The notes beneath the pieces were generated by a model that saw only the letters and a program-made list of their open reading frames with translations, made no database searches and was not told the DNA's origin. Below, in pieces: positions 56,677-64,000 of a DNA stretch of 64,000 nt (the stretch's first letter is position 1; every line of letters starts with the position of its first letter). The stretch covers positions 7,697,217 to 7,761,216 of the forward strand of contig CM053266.1 of assembly GCA_028583415.1 (NCBI GenBank). Direction: 5' to 3'. Origin of the DNA: Protea cynaroides. Taxonomy: Eukaryota > Streptophyta > Magnoliopsida > Proteales > Proteaceae. Position numbers and translations under genes: made by a program.

Positions 56677-57984
56677 TAAGGTCTTAGATCTAACCACTAG
56701 CCATTTTAATCCATTTTCCATTATCTTTAAGATATCAGTTTCTTCACCAATTCAGATCCAGCTTCCAATTCAGTGCAAAAGCTTGGTAATTAAATAAATC
56801 CATTAAGATGAATATTATAGACTTTATATTTAGATTATTCATTTATCATTCTCATCCATCCTTCATCAATATTCAGGTCTGGGTTCCCTACAAATCTGAT
56901 TCACACACTTACAGGTATTTGGATGTGTATTAGAGATAGAGAAAAGAAATCATGGCCAGGGATCCTTGATTTATAAATCCTCCATGGCTCATCAGATTGT
57001 TTTGATTCAAAGGAAAATAAGAGAGTAAGCGATAATTGACACCGATATTGATTTCTCTGTCGATGAAGGTATCAAGCTTCTTCCCCGTTGGTTGCAGAGT
57101 TCTCTCTTCCTTTTTTCCATTTTTCTTCCTCTTGCTTCCTTTCTCTTCCTCCTTCTCTAGAACGTGGCAGAGCTCCCTTCTCTCTCTCTCTCTCATTCAT
57201 GTTTTTGTTTAATAGAGGTGGAAATGAGAAAGTGAATTGAGTGGAGACTCAATTCACATTTGGGTTTGGTTCCAAACATGGAAAGGGGAGGATTCCCGAC
57301 TTCTTACCCATTTCAAAAGGATAATGAACCTGGGCACCTTATTGAGATTGGTTCCCAATCTGATCTAAGTTGTGGGTCCCATACTAGGTTGGTCAAAGAC
57401 AAACCCAAACCGATGGAGAGATGGATTCGGTTTACTCTTGTGGTCCCTTCTTGGGTTGAAAATGAACCATGGTTAAACATAGACCAAATTGTTTAGGTGT
57501 TGGTAGACTAAGTTTTCAGGTCTTAGTTGAGCTCGAGGCTTGTGGATCAAAAACCAATCTGTAGACTATGTGTGGCTGATGTGCAGTCGGACATCCACTT
57601 TGTGCAGCATGCTCCATCCGCATGGCCAAAATTTGAGTCTAGGCTATGGGGGACTAATGTCCATCTGTACATCATTTCTTTGTGCGGCTGATGTCCATCC
57701 GCATGACCAAAATAAAGTGTAAACTTTCATGTAAGGTGTGGGATCAAGTCTAACCATCCTCCATTGTGTTTTGCCCACTTTGGCCATGTCATATAGACCC
57801 GTTTATCATGGTAATACCTGTTACAAGCTGAAATTTTCAACTCAGGACTGAAATTTGGGTACGGGTCTTACATAAGTAATAGATAAGCTATGTTATTTAA
57901 ATGAAATTATAGAATCCTAGTAATTAAATTGCTAAAAATTTTATGTAATTATAAATAGAGATTATACCTTGATCATGCTACAAT

Positions 57985-57986
<2 letters not shown>

Positions 57987-58051
<65 letters not shown>
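57987..58051. repeat. AT dinucleotide repeat, about 65 bases
   Basis: Uninterrupted TATATA run inside L4, upstream of its presumed promoter. A second, shorter one is at 36995-37021. Confidence 0.95.
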
Positions 58052-58054
<3 letters not shown>

Positions 58055-60628
58055 GATTGTATATGCATTGTGTATAAGATTGAGGTTTTAGTTATTTATA
58101 TGGACTAATGTCAAAATGGTGGTTTAGGAGGGCATTTTGGTATTTTAAAATTTTAAGGGTACTAAAAAGGTAAGAGAGTGAGAATGTGCATGATGAATGA
58201 ATGGAATCTTTAAGTGGGAAAAAGTTGTCTATATACTTTTGAAGGTACCTAAGATAGTGGGAAACTCATTTAAGCACTTGAGGACTAAAAGAGGGCAGAT
58301 TTGGAATTTTATAAAATTAACTAGTGAGTGGAATTAAATTAAAATGAGAAAATATAAAAGGAACCTAGACTAACCCATTTTACTCCTTTGCTGGAGACAA
58401 ATTCGTAAATGGGTTGGCGAGCAACCTCCTTGAGACCTTGTGAAGAAATAATTAGGGTTTTCTTTAGGATTGAACTCAAGAGGCTGATTAAGTGTTATAA
58501 GAGGGGTTTGTGAAGACTATTGTGCTACATAAAAGGGATTTAATAAACTCAAGGTAAGGAGCAAGACTGAGTTGCAGAGAATGGATATAGTGTGAAGAAA
58601 GTTTCAGCAAAATCAAAGTTTAAAAAAGGAAATCAAGAAGAAATTAGCTTTTTATTGGTAAACTAACTTGGGAGATCAGTTTATTAGTACTTCAGGTGAG
58701 TTTATAATGCTTTGTGAAGAATGTTAACAACATGCAGGTTGCATTAAATTAGATTGATGAGGTTATGTAGTTGCATGCCACTCTTGAGGTAGAAGATGGT
58801 AAACAGTAAAACTGTTTATCATGTTTGCTCTCAAGAAGGTTTGGATGATCAATGCATGCATTAGAATTTAGGGAAAATGATTTTTATAAGCATTAGGTGT
58901 TTGTTAAGGTTATCTCAGAGTATGATGGAAGCTCTTGAGTGATTTGCTTGTGGTGGTTATGAAAAATATATGTAAAAAGAAAGAGTCGCAGAGTTTTTAC
59001 ATTTTCTAAGAAAAATTTAGTAACAATGGAAATGGACATTGGAATGATCCAAATGATCTTAAATTCATGTATATATGTTTATTGAGGAGTTGGTGAACAA
59101 ATGGAAGCAATAAAATCGAAACTTCATGAGTCCTGGAGCCATGTGGTGCTTCTACCTGACTGGCGGTTGATCAGCCTGACTGGCGACCTATCAGACCCTT
59201 TTTGTCAACCGCCAGTGTACAATTGATCAACTGCCAAGCCCTTTAGGCTTATATTTGAAGGTTTCTGGTGTGGTTTCTTTATGAGGGTCTCTATTGACCT
59301 GTAGGGCATATTATGGACCAAATTTGGGAATTTACTTGGGGTTTTTAAGAGTTATGGGTCCATGGTGAAGTAATGCTGTTTTACAACATTTAACTTTTGG
59401 GATTCCTACTTCAGAGATGTAACTGAGTACAAAACCATGTCAAAGAGACTGTGGGGCTGAATCATATTACAATGTAGGTATTATATGAGAATTCTACAAG
59501 TCATCCAACCACTAAATAGTTAGATGATGTTGCTTGGACAGCATAGAGGAAAGTGGGAAAAATAAGGGATTGACAACCTGGAGGAGGTTCACTTTTGAGA
59601 TAAGGCTCCAGGTAAGGAAATATAACTTACTAATGGTTTCAATGATGGTTTTAGGGTTTGCTCACACAAACAATGAATGGAAGCTATGTTACTATTGCTG
59701 TAGGTAATTGGAAGAACTCCACATTGCTGATCTTCAGCTTTTGCTTAGTTCAAGAGGCTATTATTGGGATTCTTTGACCAACAAGGTAAGTGGTTAGCCT
59801 CTTGTAGTAGGCTAATATCATATATATGCATGGTGTGATGTTGTGAATGTTGTGTTTGATATATGGGTTTTTATTTTATATGAAAGAATGCAATAATGCA
59901 ATATTTCCTTATAAGTACTATATGAGATGTGATATTTACAACATTATGAGCACATGTAGCTTTAAATATATTATGTGAGGTGACATATGATTGTATACAT
60001 GTCTTGTATGAATGGGGAATGTTCTTGTGGAGGTTTTATTGAATTTTATACAAGTACCGCAGTATTGGAATTGCTTATAAAGTTTTAATGTGATTAGGAA
60101 CTGTTATGCCTATAAATAGAATCCATGGACAGCAAGGTAATGTTTTGTATGTTTTACCATTTCAATTGTGATGTTTAAAGCTAAAATACCTCATATAAGC
60201 TGTTATCAATATGAAGTAGTTTTCCATCAACCATAGAATGTGAGGAATATGCTAAAACAAATTTGTGATAAGTTCATTAAACAAAGTTATGCTAAAAAAC
60301 TTGTAAATCACAACAAGTACTTGTGTACAGTCACCCCAAGTCCTATCCTGTAAGAAATACAAGAATGACAAGAAAAGAAAGAATACAGAAACTGAAATAC
60401 CTCTTTAGACATGTTATAACTCTTATGAACAGCAATAGGAGGTTGAATATGTTGAACTAGTAACGAAGATACAAGAGATATAAAAATGTCATGGAAATAT
60501 CAGAAACATCGAATTTAGTACCTTTAGGAACATGATAGAATAGACAAGGATAGCAAGTCTCGAGTACATGTTATGTAAAAAGAAATTCCTAGAAAACCAG
60601 TCTAGGTGTCCATGTACATCATGGTTAA

Positions 60629-60846
60629 GTGACAAGGTAAGGGGAGCATCTGGTGAGTCAAACAAGTGACAAGATACAGGAACATCCAGTGAGTGAAGCA
60701 AGTGACAAGATACGGGAGCATTCAGTAAGTCAAACAAGTGACAAGATATAGGAGCATCTAGTGAATCAAAAAAGTGACAAGATACGGGAGCATCCGATGA
60801 GTCAAACAAGTGATAAGAAACGGAAGCATTCATTGAGTCAAAGCAT
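60629..60846 (+). repeat. 36-base minisatellite in L4
   Basis: About six units around GTGAGTCAAACAAGTGACAA plus GATACGGGAGCATCC. The minus-strand ORF 60489-60854 stays open through all units (repeat DAPVSCHLFDS), as does the S4 array's. Direct tandem units without unique spacers. Confidence 0.8.
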
Positions 60847-61731
60847 GATAGCACATAGACAAGAAACAGAAGCGTCCGTTGAGTCCAGATATGTTAGCAA
60901 GTAGACAAGTCATGAGAGAAAATAGTAGACTATAAGTATAACAGTAAGTAAGTCTAGTCATGTTAAAAAGTAGTCAAGTGTACAATTTGGCAAGAAATAG
61001 AGTTATCCGTTGAGCCTAAAGCAATAGCATATAGTCAGGACAAGGCTGTATAGATAAATATAAGATAAGCAGTGACAAGTGAAATAGTAAGTCATGTGAA
61101 ACCAGTTGTAAAACTGTAAGAATAGAGAACAAACAAGTCCAGAGCAAGGAATGATAAGAAGACAAAGAAATATAAAAGAAAGAAGAAATTATCAAGTCAA
61201 GCAAACAGGACAAGGACCACGAACATGAATAATTAGTAAATTAATGAGATTAAACAAAAATTCATGACTAAGTTAGATGTTATATTTTGTATCATGTTTA
61301 TTATGTAGTTTAATGCATGTATTCCTACCAAGTGGTTAATCATTTCACAGAGCTTAGGCTCACTCCAGTTGATTCACATGTTTTACAGGTGATTACAGCG
61401 AGTATAGGGAAAAGAAATAAACGGTAAATGAAAGTCCAAGAGGGAGCTTTGTCCTTCTTTGGTAATTTATTGTTAAAAGTTATGCATGGATGTAATTATC
61501 TTTGTAAAGAGTTTAATGGAATGTAAAGGATATTTCTAACCACCAGCTTATTATTAAGTATAAGTTTAAGTCTTCCGCTGCAAGTTTTAATGAATGATTA
61601 TGGTTCGGAGTTGATGATGAAATAGCAAATATGATAAGTTATATAAAAAAAATTATTACAAGTTTTTTATGTCTCATGTATGGTATGCCGACCAGTGATT
61701 CATTTCCCTCACCTGGGAAGGGGCTCTTACA

Positions 61732-62550
61732 AGTTGAGTACCAGAAGCCTTGGTTACATCCATTATGGTACAACTTATAGAATCTTGAAACAGTTTCCAA
61801 CCAGTGCAATACCCTGTACTTGTAGTGCATTTTTTACCTTGTTAGAGCCACTTTTTGGTTTAGGTGTCTTGAGACGAGTTGTATCTTTTTCAATATTCTT
61901 TTTGTACGTATGTTTTTATCAAATTTTGACTTCTAGAAAAATATTTTATTGCTGTTTTTTCATACAGTGTGCAGAATATATTTTACAGTTTTGATTGATT
62001 TGTTGTCAAATGCCACATTGGATGCACATATGGCACTTAAATGCTCATATTGATGTATTAGATTCTCACATGATATAATTGATGCTCACATGATATAAAT
62101 GATGCTCACATGATGAATTTGATGCTTATATTGCCTTGTTTATATTACCATGTTTTGATGTTACATGCTTATTACCATATTCAAATGATTGTTGTAATAT
62201 TTGATGCTCACATGCTCATTTGCCCTCTTGATTGATTTATTGCTAAATTTTGATTGCACACATGATTTCTTGTTAATTTTGGGTGCTACATTATTTATTG
62301 CTATTTTGATTGCTCACATGATTCTTGCTAAATTTGGATATTGTGATTTCTTACCATGTTTGTCGCTACATTGATTCTTGCCACATTTGCTATGTTGGGT
62401 TGGATTCACCTACCATATTTAGCTTAGATATACTTGCCATTTAAAGAGTGACACATTTGTCATAAATATTAAAAAAAGCATAGATCAGAAAAGGAAAGAA
62501 ATCTGAAAAATCTAAGAAAATAACGGAAAAGGAAAAAAAATATAAAAAAT
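61732..62550 (+). other. 3' internal region of the L5 element, non-coding
   Basis: AT-rich, no credible ORF. 62060-62460 contains irregular repeats of GATGCTCACATGAT. It ends in a purine tract, so it is the 3' end of a plus-strand LTR element whose 5' part is not in the window. Confidence 0.5.
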
Positions 62551-62564
62551 CTAGTTTGGGGGAT
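62551..62564 (+). other. L5 polypurine tract
   Basis: CTAGTTTGGGGGAT directly before TGTAAGACCC. Confidence 0.7.
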
Positions 62565-64000
62565 TGTAAGACCCATAAATGAAATCCCTTACCAACTTGA
62601 ATTTTTACTGTGCCAGGTCCATGGGGCCTAATGACTTAAAGCCAGGGCTGTGTTTTAGCCCTGCCAGCGGCATAGCTAGTCAATTAGTCAACATGACACT
62701 TGTCGTCGACAAGACTTCGCAGCTCATACTCTCTCTCCTTAGGTCTATAAATAGAGACCAATAGTCTCATTTACTCTTTTTACCAAAATCATAGGAGTGT
62801 GTGTAAAACCCACACCTAGAAAACCCAGCCTAATTCAGATTTTCTTACCATGGCAGGGTTTTCCACCGTTGACGAAACTGACCCAATGTCTATTCGAAGA
62901 CCAACTTGATCTACGTACGAACCACCTTAATAACCTGATAGAAATTTATCTATAAGTGCTCATGAAACTGGGAACCGGTCGCTACTAGCAGTTGGTGGAA
63001 TCCAGAACAGTTCCAGCCTGATCCTACAACCGATAAGGCTAGAAAAACCTGCCCACAAATATAAGTTTAAAACTCTGTTGCAAGGTCAAGGAAATATTCC
63101 CTTAATCCAAGGACAACCTCAGTGGGTCCCACATCACTCCTAACTACATTTGGAGTTGATGTAGGGAGTAAAAAACCTATGGGACATTCCAGTTTACCAC
63201 TTGGCAGTCCCTGGTAGTCTCCAACTCTTTAAGGAGTTCTAGCCTAAAAGGGAGACTCCAAATTCATCTAAGTCTCCTCAAACCCTTTCTCTCTCAGAGT
63301 ACTATTCTATACCCAAAAACTCTGACGCGTTCTCAGAGAGAGGAAAGTTTAAGGAGGAGGAAAGAGGCTAGAAGGAGGAACCACCTTGGAAAATCACTGG
63401 CATTGCTCGATATCACCATCTGTGAGTTTGAAAATGTTGCAGGTAAACCCTGCACTGCATTGTAATCAATTAGAACTACGAATGGTTAAGTTCCTTCAAT
63501 GAAACCTCGATGTACCAACCATAATGGAGTTGCTATCCATTAATGGCTAAGTATCGAAGGAGAAATCCCATCGAATTCGATTCCAGGTCATACCTCAAGT
63601 CTGTACATTATTACAAATCAATATAATAAACTCTAGTCTAAGTGGTGTATCTAATATTGACCTCGTAAAGCCTCGAATAGGATTGAAAAATCCCATGTAA
63701 TGTCAGGCCAAGGAACCATCAATGAATTTCCATAACAGAAATCCATTGTTGGAATCCGAAGGGAACTTCCGAAGGCAAAATCTGTGCATCTGAATGGGCC
63801 AAATCCCCAGACCAACCCTTCAGGGAAAGTCTGGCCGTAATATACGCAACTGGATTTGCTACCAAATGCATTCGCTAAGCCTCTGGAATGTAACCGGTCT
63901 TGATTATTTGTCACTCCACCTGCAATAGCCCGATGTGCCACCGGTTGGAAATAGAATGTTTCCCGAGAGTAACCGGCTGCAACATCGGTCTTGAACAATC
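62565..64000 (+). repeat. L5: 3' LTR, truncated by window end
   Basis: Starts TGTAAGACCCATAAATG after a polypurine tract. U3 of only about 180 bases with two inverted repeats (AGGGCT...AGCCCT near 62645-62665; CTTGTCGTCGACAAG near 62699-62713), TATA CTATAAATAG at 62745-62754, then a leader with scattered ACCGG words (62975, 63893, 63940, 63970). No peptide exon is visible before the window ends; it would be expected further downstream. Confidence 0.7.
62745..62754 (+). promoter_or_regulatory. L5 LTR promoter TATA box
   Basis: CTATAAATAG, the best-matching TATA box in the window, 180 bases into the LTR. Confidence 0.65.

Larger units (their letters stand above)
38177..57872 (-). repeat. L3: minus-oriented LTR holding T3, S4 and S3
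   Basis: Left end TCTCACCCCCC, right end CGGGTCTTACA. Flanks CAAGT (38172-38176) and TAAGT (57873-57877) differ at one base, compatible with a target duplication and a solo LTR. Pieces 38177-39510, 51288-52183, 54148-54374 and 56682-57872 sum to about 3.65 kb, long for an LTR; stretches near 51880-52060 and 54196-54365 look like copies of each other, so an internal duplication may add length. Words GTCCATCCGCATG lie near 57590-57710. The peptide exon is at 38563-38699. Confidence 0.6.
38059..61731 (+). repeat. L4: 3' LTR on plus strand, split by L3 and its contents
   Basis: Pieces 38059-38176 and 57878-61731 (net about 3.97 kb). The left piece begins TCTAACACCCC after a polypurine tract. The right piece contains TATA-like AATATAAAAG near 58345, GT donor-like sites (58551, 58697, 59788), a word cluster CTGACTGGCGG...CCGCCAG at 59155-59220, a 36-base minisatellite and the end GGCTCTTACA. 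The solo copy S4 begins and ends the same way (TTTACACCCC; GGTTCTTACA), which supports both boundaries. No coding. Confidence 0.65.

Noticed and set aside
60629..60846. Tandem array considered as a CRISPR-like array
   Set aside because: Units are contiguous and diverged with no unique spacers, and the context is a plant LTR; it is a minisatellite.
62060..62460. GATGCTCACATGAT repeats as a satellite or origin
   Set aside because: Irregular spacing and low complexity in an AT-rich 3' internal region; no further support.
63651..63998. Minus-strand ORF of 115 codons at the window edge
   Set aside because: I recognise no domain. It lies inside the L5 LTR, in a part containing the ACCGG words typical of LTR leaders, and shows no splice or promoter context. 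Most likely a chance ORF; a protein search would settle it.

Overview
This window looks like nuclear DNA from a flowering plant with a large, repeat-rich genome. Nearly every base belongs to nested LTR retrotransposons, and I find no host gene, rRNA or tRNA gene. The species cannot be named from the sequence. Three Ty3/Gypsy elements keep recognisable gag-pol. Their order (protease, reverse transcriptase, RNase H, integrase, C-terminal chromodomain), initiator-Met-tRNA primer site and 2.3 kb LTRs fit the Tekay/Del chromovirus lineage. All are decayed, mainly by C-to-T type nonsense codons.

Layout. 1-9336: element T1 (minus strand, 3' LTR cut by the window start), inserted in an LTR (B0, 9337-10468) that itself lies in another LTR (B1, 10469-12268). 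12269-26882: remnants of a second family (N) on the minus strand, with two long LTRs (14967-17778 and 19939-26882). Their short internal regions carry only an antisense gene, and the right LTR is split by solo LTRs S1 (20617-22392) and S2 (23428-25726). 26948-36943: element T2 (plus), with target duplication TGTTA, inserted in the 3' internal part of element L4. L4's 3' LTR starts at 38059 and resumes at 57878-61731. It is interrupted by a minus-strand LTR, L3 (38177-57872), which contains element T3 (39511-51282, plus, duplication AGACA), solo LTR S4 (52184-54142) and solo LTR S3 (54375-56676, duplication TAAGG). 61732-64000: the 3' end of a further element and the start of its LTR (L5).

How the parts work together. 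In T3 the order is LTR, primer site, an antisense gene with the putative plant transposon protein (Transposase_32-like) domain, gag, pol, polypurine tract, LTR. Three features go beyond a standard element. (1) A short in-frame GT-AG intron separates gag from protease in T1, T2 and T3, so splicing could set the Gag to Gag-Pol ratio. (2) The LTRs hold what look like conserved spliced exons ending in an acidic peptide with a C-x-C-x-x-C end, preserved across at least four LTR families. (3) Each family has its own CpG-rich, partly palindromic word clustered upstream of the LTR promoter, in the LTR leader, and again beside the antisense gene's promoter. Together these suggest a self-regulating module (element-encoded factors plus family-specific sites). 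That is inference and needs transcript and binding data.
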